A stretch of DNA of 64,000 nucleotides from an uncultured Elusimicrobiales bacterium (GCA_910576915.1 CAJTJT010000002.1:62001-126000); one strand, 5' to 3'. Numbered from the stretch's first letter, positions 52,120 through 60,071 are shown. The notes: a model not told the origin generated them from the sequence alone. Program-made: numbers and translations.

Positions 52120-52356
52120 TTATAACAAAGCATTTTGGTCATTTAATAGAGGTTCTAATTGTCTCGTTATTGTTTTTATCTCTGTTACTTTTTCTATTGG
52201 TAAACAAACCCCTTTTGGCGTGGGTTTTAATTCATTGCTTTCATCGCGGTAAAAGACGCGGATGTCAAAAAAGGTCTTGCCGTTCCACGTTTTAAGCGTA
52301 CAAATGACCTCTTCGGTATGGTTTTTGCGGAATTGGTATATTATTTTCTCGTCCAT
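52120..52356 (-). CDS. PC4/YdbC-like single-stranded DNA-binding protein
   Basis: 78 residues. The PC4 (transcriptional coactivator p15) pattern is clear: EVICTLKTWNGKTFFDIRVFYRDE then LKPTPKGVCLPIEKV. This fold binds ssDNA as a dimer. Overlaps the Prim-Pol gene by 16 nt, with aaggag before its ATG. Probably protects or presents template ssDNA during element replication. Confidence 0.85.
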   Translation of the reverse strand: MDEKIIYQFRKNHTEEVICTLKTWNGKTFFDIRVFYRDESNELKPTPKGVCLPIEKVTEIKTITRQLEPLLNDQNALL

Positions 52357-53141
52357 AATATCTCCTTATAGCTGGATAAACCTGTTGTTCTTCTGCCAAT
52401 CAGCTTTAATATATTATTTGCTATGGTTTTTAGTTCGTCAGTTTCTATTGGCGGATAACAGCGGTCTTTATTGACTACATCAAGGTACTTTAAAAGGCGT
52501 TTATAATTAATGGTATGGTTATAGGCAAAACCGAGACCAATTCGGAATAAACTGTTATTGCGGTTGCCGGAGAAAATCTTATTGTCGGGGTTGTTTTTGT
52601 TTAAAATCAGTTTCAAAATAGCAGCGGGGAAAGGAACAGGGGGCATATCAAGATAGATTTCGTATTGATGTCCGTTTATATGCGTAGAGGGTGGGGCGAT
52701 TATATATCCGCCATTGGCTTTTATGTCTACACCGGGTAAAATAGCCGTAAATGAACGTAAATTGTGATATTTGGGCGGTAAACTGAAATAATAATGATAA
52801 CCATTACCAGACAAAACTGTGTATGTAGCGGGTATTTCAAAGTGTTTTATGCTTTCTCCGCCGTTTTTATCTAAATCAACGTCTACAACGATTAAATTGC
52901 TGGAACGGCCTGTTGCAATAGCCCAATTACAATGGGGATATTTATTGAGCCAAGTTTGAATAAGAGAAACATTATTGGTAGCGGAGCGAAAACTGTTAAA
53001 CACGAGGGGATGTTTGGCAGGGGAAGAACAATTTGGATTATTACAAGAACATTTATTTTGAACAGGGGCATAAATTGGAAACGTTTTCCATTTATACGAA
53101 ATATATCGCTTTAAAATGGGTGGAATGGTAATACAAGGCAT
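52341..53141 (-). CDS. Prim-Pol domain protein (primase-polymerase)
   Basis: 266 residues, archaeo-eukaryotic primase-type bifunctional primase/polymerase N-terminal domain. Motifs: two Asp in VVDVDLDK, GNGYHYYF, and GVDIKANGGYIIAPPS. A Cys-rich segment CSCNNPNCSSPAKHP near the N-terminus is typical of these proteins. No helicase domain is attached; the C-terminal part resembles a short primase C-terminal helix bundle. Coupled with a PC4-like protein, it forms the replication module of the element. Confidence 0.9.
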   Translation of the reverse strand: MPCITIPPILKRYISYKWKTFPIYAPVQNKCSCNNPNCSSPAKHPLVFNSFRSATNNVSLIQTWLNKYPHCNWAIATGRSSNLIVVDVDLDKNGGESIKHFEIPATYTVLSGNGYHYYFSLPPKYHNLRSFTAILPGVDIKANGGYIIAPPSTHINGHQYEIYLDMPPVPFPAAILKLILNKNNPDNKIFSGNRNNSLFRIGLGFAYNHTINYKRLLKYLDVVNKDRCYPPIETDELKTIANNILKLIGRRTTGLSSYKEILWTRK

Positions 53142-53168
53142 AAACTCTCCGTCTAAAAGTTTATTTTT

Positions 53169-53197
53169 ATTATATTTAGCCGGAATGGGAATGTAAA
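53169..53197 (-). promoter_or_regulatory. Promoter of the Prim-Pol/PC4 operon, flanked by an inverted repeat
   Basis: On the minus strand: TTTACA (53192-53197), 17-bp spacer, TATAAT (53169-53174). Flanked by ccgtctaaa (53149-53157) and tttagacgg (53215-53223), a 9-bp perfect inverted repeat that could be a paired operator. The Prim-Pol gene starts at 53141 with ggag eight bases before its ATG. Confidence 0.65.
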
Positions 53198-53229
53198 CGG
53201 AAAAAAGTCTTGTATTTAGACGGAAGTAA

Positions 53230-53264
53230 AAAATTTTACTTGAATTACCATAGTAATACTATAG
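53230..53264 (+). repeat. Att-like site 1
   Basis: tttACTTGAaTTACCATAGTAATACTATAGa. TTACC-AT-AGTAA is partly palindromic with a 2-bp centre. Related sites at 54398, 57236 and 59731. It separates the Prim-Pol operon from the Mrr-like gene. The remaining gap to 53501 contains one small hairpin (gccgac/gtcggc, 53274-53292) and no gene I can support. Confidence 0.6.
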
Positions 53265-53501
53265 ACGAAAAAAGCCGACAGATTAGGTCGGCCTTGTATG
53301 GAGCTAACGCGGAAGCAGTATTACACGGATTCGTTGGTTTTTGGAATCAGCGGCAAAAATACTTTTGTGTTTTCGTTTAGGAAGCAGGCATACCCATTTC
53401 ATATAATTTACCTCTATAGTGGTTTTAGATTTAAATATGATAATGATAAGTATGGATAAATATATATAATGATTAAAATGTTGAATTTATAGGAAAATAT
53501 C

Positions 53502-54392
53502 ATGAATTATTTTGATGATCTGTGTCAGCGTTTGTTTAATTTTATTCCAACTAAACAAGGAACAAGCTATGAAATTATTGTTGCTTGTATACTTTGGCTT
53601 TTGAATCAAGATGCAAAGATTACACATAACCATTTTGAAAAAAGTTCTTTTAGTTCAGATAATTTTCAAATGGATGGCTTAATTGAAAAAGAGAAAGAGT
53701 CTATTCGTAGCGTCATAGAAGCAAAAAATTATTTGGATAGTAAGGAGAAAGTTGATAGAGCTGATATTCAAAAGCTAGCAGGGGCTCTTCTTGTAACTAA
53801 AGATATCAATAGTGGAGTTTTTGCTTCAGCGACTGGTTTTACTTCTAAAGCTCAGCAATATGCCAAGGATCTAAAAAATTCTAAAAATAAACCTATAGAT
53901 TTATATATTATTAGACCAATAGAAGAAGCTGATACGTGGGGGTATATCTTGGGTATAGAGGGGAGGATTGCTGTCTTAGGAAAAGATTTTTCCCAGTCTT
54001 CGTTTGATATTATTTTTGCTGAAAAGGGATATGATACTTTGCATGCTATGGGATACAAAAAGGGCGATTCTATCTCTTACAGGTTAGAATATTTTTATGA
54101 TGAATGGGAAAACATTATTGATACGATTGCATCTATTTCATCTCGTTGCAATGGGGTAGGAAGTGTAGATTTTACAAGTCAACCGACTTTTGTCCTAATT
54201 GATAATCAATTAGTTCAAGTTAAAGCCTTGCAATACAATATTAAGCCTACTGTTACGCAAAGTAAGTTTAGTATTAGAGTTGACCCTGTAGTGTATATAA
54301 AAAGCGATGAGCCTAAATTAGATATTTGGATAGATTCTAATCGTTTGAAAATGGCTTTTACCTTTTTAAATAAAATACATTGCTGGAGATAA
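53502..54392 (+). CDS. Mrr-like restriction endonuclease (solitary)
   Basis: 296 residues. N-terminal Mrr_cat PD-(D/E)XK core: Asp58 in FQMDGLIE, Glu73 and Lys75 in VIEAKNY, followed by ADIQKLAGALL, a block conserved in the family. The C-terminal half is unassigned. No methyltransferase accompanies it, so it would be a stand-alone (type IV-like) enzyme acting on modified or foreign DNA. It is the only plus-strand gene of the accessory block and sits alone between two att-like sites. TATAAT 32 bases upstream of the ATG. Much more AT-rich than the host genes. Confidence 0.85.
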   Translation: MNYFDDLCQRLFNFIPTKQGTSYEIIVACILWLLNQDAKITHNHFEKSSFSSDNFQMDGLIEKEKESIRSVIEAKNYLDSKEKVDRADIQKLAGALLVTKDINSGVFASATGFTSKAQQYAKDLKNSKNKPIDLYIIRPIEEADTWGYILGIEGRIAVLGKDFSQSSFDIIFAEKGYDTLHAMGYKKGDSISYRLEYFYDEWENIIDTIASISSRCNGVGSVDFTSQPTFVLIDNQLVQVKALQYNIKPTVTQSKFSIRVDPVVYIKSDEPKLDIWIDSNRLKMAFTFLNKIHCWR

Positions 54393-54397
54393 TACAA

Positions 54398-54432
54398 TTT
54401 GTACTTGAGTTTTCGTAGTAATACGGTGTCTT
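54398..54432 (+). repeat. Att-like site 2
   Basis: ttgtACTTGAGTTTTCGTAGTAATACggtgtc. Shares ACTTGA and GTAGTAATAC with the other sites but the left half and the right edge differ. Lies immediately after the Mrr-like gene and before the CBASS operon (which ends at 54508). Confidence 0.55.
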
Positions 54433-54507
54433 ATTTTCTGTTATTAAATAACTTATCATGGAGTAATAATTTTTCCACTTAATTTAAAAGAATCCTGGCT
54501 ATATCTG

Positions 54508-54954
54508 TTATTTTAGGTGCTTTCCTCCTCCGACCCAAGTACCTGTTAGTTTCCAAATATCGTAACAAAATAACCAATGTAACGCCCAAGGTATTATTGT
54601 ACGAGCAATGAAATGTTGATGAGTAAATTCATTGGTATTTGGTAAATATAAACATAAATTATCGGCTTTATTATATTTGCCTTTTCTATATAAGTGTGGA
54701 ATTCTTTGATTAGGAAGAGATTGGAGCTCCGGCTCTAAAACAAATACTTTTGGACGTTCTAAGCGGGTATATTCTATTCTGACTGAATATTTTGGAAAGG
54801 TGAAATCCACTTGCAGAGGCCCCTCCCAAATGACAGAATTGATAGATTGTTTGGTAACTCTCAATAGAGGAAATAACCGCTTCATTTCCCGGATTTGTAG
54901 AGTTAAAGGAAGCGGTTTTGTATTACAGGGATGTTTCCAAAATTTAATTACCAT
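54508..54954 (-). CDS. CBASS stand-alone E2-like protein
   Basis: 148 residues. Bacterial E2-fold (ubiquitin-conjugating-like) protein: WEGPLQ..., RIPHLYRKG, the catalytic-cysteine block NLCLYLP (Cys101), then IIPWALHWLFCYDIWKLTGTWVGGG. In short type II CBASS this protein makes a thioester with, and conjugates, the C-terminus of the CD-NTase to boost its activity. Start at 54954 chosen because it overlaps the CD-NTase stop by 11 nt and begins near the fold; a longer frame upstream overlaps it by 113 nt and is unlikely. No E1 or JAB gene follows. Confidence 0.88.
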   Translation of the reverse strand: MVIKFWKHPCNTKPLPLTLQIREMKRLFPLLRVTKQSINSVIWEGPLQVDFTFPKYSVRIEYTRLERPKVFVLEPELQSLPNQRIPHLYRKGKYNKADNLCLYLPNTNEFTHQHFIARTIIPWALHWLFCYDIWKLTGTWVGGGKHLK

Positions 54955-56044
54955 AGAATGTATGTTTAGGAACAGCAATGCTTCCCGCAACAGCTTTTGT
55001 AGTAAGCGTTCCCTTGGGTGTAATATGTAAAGAGGAAGCACTATTCGGTCCCGCATATTGTGTGGCTAATGAGTCTAGAGCTATAGTAGTAATTTCTTCA
55101 CCAAACATCTCGTCTAAAATCTTTTTTTGTTCTGCTAGAGTAGAAGCTTGTTTAAGCATTTGCCAGTTTTGACTAAAAGTTGCCAATTGTGTCCGAAAAT
55201 GAAAGTATCCATCAGGTTCTTCTTCCCATTTTTCGCTAAATAATTCTTCAGAATTGAGGGGATTTAAAACCCTAATCGGTTGAACACTTGTAGAAACTTG
55301 TTTTTGGATATTACTTAAACAGTTAGAGAGTGCAGCTTGTACAGACGTATCTCCACTATAGGTATTCGCTAATAGAGTTGTTAAAACGATTGATCTTGGT
55401 TGATAGTTGTCAGCAAATCCACGAAAAGCAATGTCACGCCAGCGTTTGAATAATTGCACAGTATTCTGCAATGGCGTTTGATAATTAGTTGTTGCTGGTG
55501 CTGGCAAATTCTCGTCTTTGGCACCCATAACCATAATCTGTTGACTACGATGTTTGAACCATGCGCAATAACCTTTGGGATTAGAACAAGTCCAATCTTT
55601 TGTTTTGCGATCTGGAACGTATAGATTTGTATCTCCCTTTATATGGTCTGGAATGGCTGGTAAAATATCGAGATGAAAATTTTTAGAAAAATTTATACTA
55701 ACACATCTCTTTTTAAGTTCAATATTTTCTTTTCCATATAAGGGGATAAGAAAGTTCCTTAAATCAGTAAGCAACTGAATTGGGGGAATTTCTATAGTGG
55801 TACAGTTATTAAGTAAACAAACCAAGTCCACATCATATTCATCGCGTCCTAGTGGTTTTACAGTAGTACCAATAGCAAACGAGCCTTGTGGAAAAATTTC
55901 TAAATTATAACAGGCAAAAGGACTGTTTTGGGCATGGAGTTGTTTTTGTATCTTGCTATATTTTTGCTCAGCCTCACGATATTGGGTTCCAGAAATCTGT
56001 AATTTATAACATATTTCTTTTAACATATTTTCTAATGTAATCAT
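54944..56044 (-). CDS. CBASS CD-NTase (cGAS/DncV-like nucleotidyltransferase)
   Basis: 366 residues. Pol-beta-type nucleotidyltransferase: Gly54-Ser55 in QGSFAIGTTV, Asp71 and Asp73 in YDVDLVC, third acid Asp126 in HLDILPA. It makes a cyclic oligonucleotide second messenger on phage infection; the nucleotide specificity is not readable by eye. The C-terminus ends HTFYGN, the type of short flexible tail that the E2-like partner targets. Encoded 11 nt after the phospholipase effector. Confidence 0.92.
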   Translation of the reverse strand: MITLENMLKEICYKLQISGTQYREAEQKYSKIQKQLHAQNSPFACYNLEIFPQGSFAIGTTVKPLGRDEYDVDLVCLLNNCTTIEIPPIQLLTDLRNFLIPLYGKENIELKKRCVSINFSKNFHLDILPAIPDHIKGDTNLYVPDRKTKDWTCSNPKGYCAWFKHRSQQIMVMGAKDENLPAPATTNYQTPLQNTVQLFKRWRDIAFRGFADNYQPRSIVLTTLLANTYSGDTSVQAALSNCLSNIQKQVSTSVQPIRVLNPLNSEELFSEKWEEEPDGYFHFRTQLATFSQNWQMLKQASTLAEQKKILDEMFGEEITTIALDSLATQYAGPNSASSLHITPKGTLTTKAVAGSIAVPKHTFYGN

Positions 56045-56055
56045 TGTTTTCCCCC

Positions 56056-57015
56056 CTATAAGGTATAGTTCGGTATAAATGGCTGTATTTTCTTTTGAAA
56101 AAACTGTTTAACATTATCTAGTTCTTGTCGTGCTGTACTTTCTCCGAGTCCTTCTAATTTATTAATGTTTTCTACTCCATCTAATGAGAATCTATTACTA
56201 GGCATTATTGGAGAGATTCGTTTATATCTATCTTGTAAGAGTAACTGCGCAGAACCATGTGTCCAAGAATGTTGACCTTGTGAAAAAAGATCCACAAGAG
56301 CACAAGCCCAACGAAGTTTACCTTTTGTCGATGTCTCTACATTAAAAGGCTTTTCTGTACAACCAATGCTTAGGAGAGAAATATTAGCAAGATTTTGTTT
56401 AAGCAATGTTTGGGCTTCAGTAATAGCAACCAAAGCCGGATTGTTTGCCCAAATCCCTCCGTCAACTAAAGGGATATGGCGATTCTTGTAAACAGGAAAG
56501 TAAGAAGGCGCAGCAGAAGTTGCTAGGGCAATTGTACATACGGATTCTTTATAATCACATTTTAAACGAGCATGGTGAGCTGTCTTGTATATATATACCT
56601 GTCCTGTTTCTAGATTGAACGAAGGGATGAGGAGACGGGTTTTGGCTTCTCCTAGCTTGCGATTAGCAAAAACTGCAGACAGTGCTTGCTCAAGTGGTCT
56701 TCTATCATATCGATCATAAATCCAATTTTTAAATTTCTCGTTCCATTTATGAAGAAATGTTTTTGGTTGGGGAAAAATTCGCTGGCCATAGGTTTTATAA
56801 AAACCTAAAATATCCTTTGCGGGCAATCCTAGTCCTAATCCTAGGGCGAGAATACCACCAGTTGATGTTCCAGCTATGAGATCAAAATAAGAAGCGATAT
56901 TTTCATTAGGTTTACAATAAATATCTTCAAAATGGGAAAGGAGGGCCGCGACAAAGGTTCCTTTAATACCGCCACCATCTATAGATAAAATCTTGAAAGG
57001 AGTATTTGTTGTCAT
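56056..57015 (-). CDS. CBASS effector: CapV-like patatin phospholipase
   Basis: 319 residues, patatin fold: oxyanion loop DGGGIKG (13-19), catalytic Ser51 in GTSTGG, catalytic Asp185 in DGGIWANNP. When activated by the cyclic nucleotide it degrades membrane phospholipid and kills the infected cell. First gene of the operon effector-CD-NTase-E2, with promoter TTGATA-17-TATGAT just upstream and aagga before the ATG. Confidence 0.92.
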   Translation of the reverse strand: MTTNTPFKILSIDGGGIKGTFVAALLSHFEDIYCKPNENIASYFDLIAGTSTGGILALGLGLGLPAKDILGFYKTYGQRIFPQPKTFLHKWNEKFKNWIYDRYDRRPLEQALSAVFANRKLGEAKTRLLIPSFNLETGQVYIYKTAHHARLKCDYKESVCTIALATSAAPSYFPVYKNRHIPLVDGGIWANNPALVAITEAQTLLKQNLANISLLSIGCTEKPFNVETSTKGKLRWACALVDLFSQGQHSWTHGSAQLLLQDRYKRISPIMPSNRFSLDGVENINKLEGLGESTARQELDNVKQFFQKKIQPFIPNYTL

Positions 57016-57035
57016 TTGAATTGTCCTTACATTTT

Positions 57036-57064
57036 ATCATAGCATTTAATTTTATTTTTATCAA
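57036..57064 (-). promoter_or_regulatory. Promoter of the CBASS operon
   Basis: On the minus strand: TTGATA (57059-57064), 17-bp spacer, TATGAT (57036-57041), about 20 bases before the CapV-like ATG. Confidence 0.7.
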
Positions 57065-57231
57065 ACTTCATCCGTGAGTGCTAATAAAGCAATCTCTTGT
57101 ATTATTTGTCTTTGCTTATTCGCTGTAGATAACAGGAGAAGTTTGCAATATTAACTTAGCTCTTGTTATTTTTTCCCATGTATAATACAAAGCACATAAT
57201 TATTTTGTGCATTGGTAAAATAAGGATTATC

Positions 57232-57397
57232 AGATAAAATTTTTTACTTGAGTTACTGTAGTAATACTATAGAAGCCGTCCGGCGCACCAATTGACAAGT
57301 ATTCCGCTGGCCGTCAAATGTACTTTTAGAATACGGATTCGCACGGCTTGGTCTATAACGGCTTCAACGTATTCAGGGAGAAGTTTTTCGTCAATTT
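57232..57397 (-). repeat. Long direct repeat, copy 1 (att-like site 3 plus recombinase tail)
   Basis: About 165 bases shared with 59724-59889 at high identity. It comprises the att-like site (ACTTGAGTTACTGTAGTAATACTATAG, 57246-57272) and the last 40-odd codons of a serine recombinase. The stop codon of that recombinase falls inside the site (cta at 57267-57269). Confidence 0.85.
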
Positions 57398-57815
57398 GGT
57401 ACGTTTTAGGACACAATGACCCTTTGACGAGTAAGTCAAAGGGTTTTTTGTATAAAAAATAAAGGTTTTTTTGTTTCATCGTCAGGTTCGCAAAGACACA
57501 ATTTAAAATTTGCTTTTTTTGGGCCATTTGCGAACTCATAAAGATTTCCGCCGCATTTTTGGCTAAATCCAGCACCTCTTCCACCGAAATTTCAAACTCG
57601 TGTTCATCCACGGTATTTTGCTGTTTTAACGCTTCCCAGCGGGCCTTTTCTTCCTGTAAAGCCTGTAATTTAGCTTTAAATACGTTTTCCGGCAGTGCGG
57701 CGGAACTTAATTGCAACTCAATGAGTCTGTCAATCTTACGGTCGGCTTCTTCCACGGCTTTTTCCGCTTTTTTGGCGGATTGGGCCTGTTGTTGGGCTTC
57801 CTGTTTATTGTTTTT
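57267..57815 (-). pseudogene. Serine recombinase remnant (C-terminal part)
   Basis: About 180 residues homologous to the C-terminal coiled coil and tail of the intact recombinase at 45312: shared blocks KNAAEIF, YFLYKKPFDLLVKG. It has an extra tail, QIDEKLLPEYVEAVIDQAVRIRILK, and ends VNWCAGRLL. All N-terminal catalytic and DNA-binding domains are missing. The frame closes with a stop immediately upstream, where the DUF4209 gene begins to take over (57828). So this recombinase was broken by the arrival of the DUF4209 gene or by recombination. Confidence 0.85.
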
Positions 57816-57827
57816 AGTTTATAAAAA

Positions 57828-59591
57828 CTATTTTTGGCTAATTTTATTAATAAATTCTCTTCTTTGTCTCACAAAAGGTAACATGACAAACCAGTATATA
57901 ATCCAGAGACAAAATACCATATCAATAGAACGAAAATAGTTGTCTTTTAAATTGCCATGGGCGAGTTTATTTCTTAGATTGATTGATTTGTCTATGATTA
58001 ACTTCTCCAAATTAAAATATAAAACGTCATCAATAATTTTTCTTTTTAAAGCTTCTTCTAAAATAGATTTAATTTCGATTTTATCTTCATATGTTCTATC
58101 TTTTTTTATATGAAACATTGGTGTTTGTAGAGAAAGAATGTGTCTTAAGCTGTTTTCTATTTGTGGGATAAGAATGCTTGCGGCTTCTATCATTTTATTC
58201 CTTACAAAGTATGCCAGTCCTAAAGCAAAAAGATCCTCATGCCCTTCCGGAATAAAAGGATGATGTGTGCATAACGGATCAAAAAATTCCTTGGTAACCA
58301 AATACTCAGAATTTATTTTTTTTAACAAAGGAGCAAGCCTTACTCTACATAAATCTTCCCAATACAACTTTAAGGTATTATGAAAAAATATTCCAGAAGT
58401 TTTATCACTGTTTGCCTCAATAACTTTTACAGGTTTTCCATCTGTATCATATAGTTTGGACGAAATAAAATCTGAAATAGACGGTTCTTTGGGTAGAAAC
58501 TTTAGTATATTGTCTTTACTGGGAAGGTCCAATAAATCAGCGATATCTAACAGTAAATCAGCTAAGTTTTTGTTTTTTATCATTTTTTCTACATATTTGA
58601 TTCGTTTCTTTTGATTGGAGAAACCGGGGTAAGATATTTCTGCTACATTTTGATGCATTATAGGAAGAAGTTCTTTAATTTGTTTTAGAATTGATTCACA
58701 TATTTCTTTACACCCTGGAATTCTTCTATAAGCTTCCAGAGCCGATTCTAAATGGTGAACTTTATAAGATGCCTCGGAAAACAAATCTGCTTCCAATATA
58801 TGCGTATATGCTCGTTCTTTTTGTAAGGTTATCAAGTCGGCTTTGAACTTTAATTTTCTACATAGAGAAATGGCAATATCATAATAGTGCCTTTTTGTAT
58901 AGTATTCTTCAATGCCAGCGTTTTCAATGATATTTCTAACTCTTCCAAATAAGACTTTAAGTTCGTTTTCTGTATTAGCTTCTTCAGAAAGTATTTCAAA
59001 TCCAGCAATAATCAAAAAGGAATCTTTTTTGCTATAGCTTAGTGAGGAGAGTTTACTACATATTTTTAAAACACTTTTTCTTGCTCTCTTATTTTGAAGA
59101 ATAATTGCTAGTGCTAAGGTGGCTTCGATAATATCTCTTATATGTACATCAAGCATGGAATCGTTTCGCGTTTTTTGTTTTTCTAGTAAAGTTCTGATGT
59201 TTTTTAAATATAGAGGAATGGCTTGTTTTCCTGCTTTATAGCTATCTTTTCCTAATAATTTATATTGCCAGAGAATATGAAGAAACGCAGCCTTTAACTT
59301 AATATTTTTAATTCTTGCAATATTAGCATAGAGAAATAAAATTTCCTGTTTTGAAACTTTCTTTAGATATTCTTCCGGCCAAGCAAAAATCCTGCCTTTT
59401 TCTCTATAACTAGAATATGAGATAAGAGTAAATAAACTAGATAATTTATTTCTTTTTTCTGTCTTTTGCGTCCACAAGTCTATTTCTGAGGCAATCTTTT
59501 GTAAAATAGGATTTTTAACAATATTCCAAAAACCATTCTCTTCAAGTTCTTTAAAATCGTTTATTTTAATTTTTCCATTGAAATTTTTCAT
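57828..59591 (-). CDS. DUF4209 domain protein with RNxxxHG (HEPN-like) motif
   Basis: 587 residues. The C-terminal 150 residues match DUF4209: an EGHEDLFALGLAYFVRNKMIEA helix, a PQIENSLRHIL block, and the family signature RNxxxHG, read as RNKLAHG (about 540-546), which resembles the Rx4-6H active site of HEPN ribonucleases. The N-terminal 400 residues are helical, tetratricopeptide-like, without recognised motifs. Start at 59591 favoured by ggaaaag before it; another ATG lies 14 codons upstream. Its place among defence genes and the HEPN-like motif suggest a toxic RNase, but this is inference. Confidence 0.75.
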   Translation of the reverse strand: MKNFNGKIKINDFKELEENGFWNIVKNPILQKIASEIDLWTQKTEKRNKLSSLFTLISYSSYREKGRIFAWPEEYLKKVSKQEILFLYANIARIKNIKLKAAFLHILWQYKLLGKDSYKAGKQAIPLYLKNIRTLLEKQKTRNDSMLDVHIRDIIEATLALAIILQNKRARKSVLKICSKLSSLSYSKKDSFLIIAGFEILSEEANTENELKVLFGRVRNIIENAGIEEYYTKRHYYDIAISLCRKLKFKADLITLQKERAYTHILEADLFSEASYKVHHLESALEAYRRIPGCKEICESILKQIKELLPIMHQNVAEISYPGFSNQKKRIKYVEKMIKNKNLADLLLDIADLLDLPSKDNILKFLPKEPSISDFISSKLYDTDGKPVKVIEANSDKTSGIFFHNTLKLYWEDLCRVRLAPLLKKINSEYLVTKEFFDPLCTHHPFIPEGHEDLFALGLAYFVRNKMIEAASILIPQIENSLRHILSLQTPMFHIKKDRTYEDKIEIKSILEEALKRKIIDDVLYFNLEKLIIDKSINLRNKLAHGNLKDNYFRSIDMVFCLWIIYWFVMLPFVRQRREFINKISQK

Positions 59592-59723
59592 AACTTTTCC
59601 ATAATTTATCGATAATATAGTTGTTGTACTCATAAATATAGTATCAAAGATTTAGCGAAAGCTACCATGGAGGAAAGAGTAGACAATTTGTTTGAATGTT
59701 TTTTAAAAAATGAGCAACTGGTG

Positions 59724-59889
59724 ATAAAATTTTACTTGAGTTACTGTAGTAATACTATAGAAGTCGTCCGGCGCACCAATTGACGTGTATTCCACCGGCC
59801 ATCAAGTGTATTTTTAGAATACGGATTCGCGCGGCTTGGTCCACAACGGCTTCAACGTATTCAGGGAGAAGTTTTTTGTCAATTTGGTA
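59724..59889 (-). repeat. Long direct repeat, copy 2 (att-like site 4 plus recombinase tail)
   Basis: Second copy of 57232-57397. The att-like site is at 59735-59762. On the minus strand 59757-59889 still reads QIDKKLLPEYVEAVVDQAARIRILK and ends VNWCAGRLL, a leftover tail of another recombinase of the same type. The gap 59592-60071 holds this repeat, the following repeat and no supported gene. Confidence 0.85.
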
Positions 59890-59904
59890 TTAATTTGAAA
59901 TCCG

Positions 59905-60012
59905 CCTGAAAGGGCGGATTTTTTGATGTAGGGGAAACGCACCAACTGACCCTGCGGGCCGCCTTTCGTGTAGGGACTTGAAAGCCGGATCGATGTTTTT
60001 ATTTGCACGGAG
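59905..60012. repeat. Dispersed repeat related to the tRNA-Tyr scar
   Basis: Hairpin atccgcc/ggcggat with T run (59901-59925), then accaactgaccctgcgggccgcc, then gtagggacttgaaagccggatcgatgttttt. The order and several strings match 1425-1490 (aaactgaccctgcgggccgcc, gttaggatttgaaaggcggagcgatgttttt). ggacttgaa here is the reverse complement of the tRNA-Leu T loop region, while ggattcgaa in the 1.2-1.5 kb copies is that of tRNA-Tyr. Confidence 0.6.
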
Positions 60013-60071
60013 TGAAAAGCCGAAGTGGCAAATGACGCGCGTTGCGTTTTAGGCGGCGTATCTAAATTCCT

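Noticed and set aside
54955..55056. N-terminal extension of the E2-like protein
   Set aside because: It would overlap the CD-NTase gene by 113 nt in another frame. The start at 54954 gives the normal 11-nt overlap and fold size.
53142..59890. A simple attL/attR pair for the whole element at tRNA-Leu
   Set aside because: No direct repeat of the tRNA-Leu 3' end was found at the right side. The only match near 59967 (ggacttgaa) is in inverted orientation, so the right boundary stays undefined.
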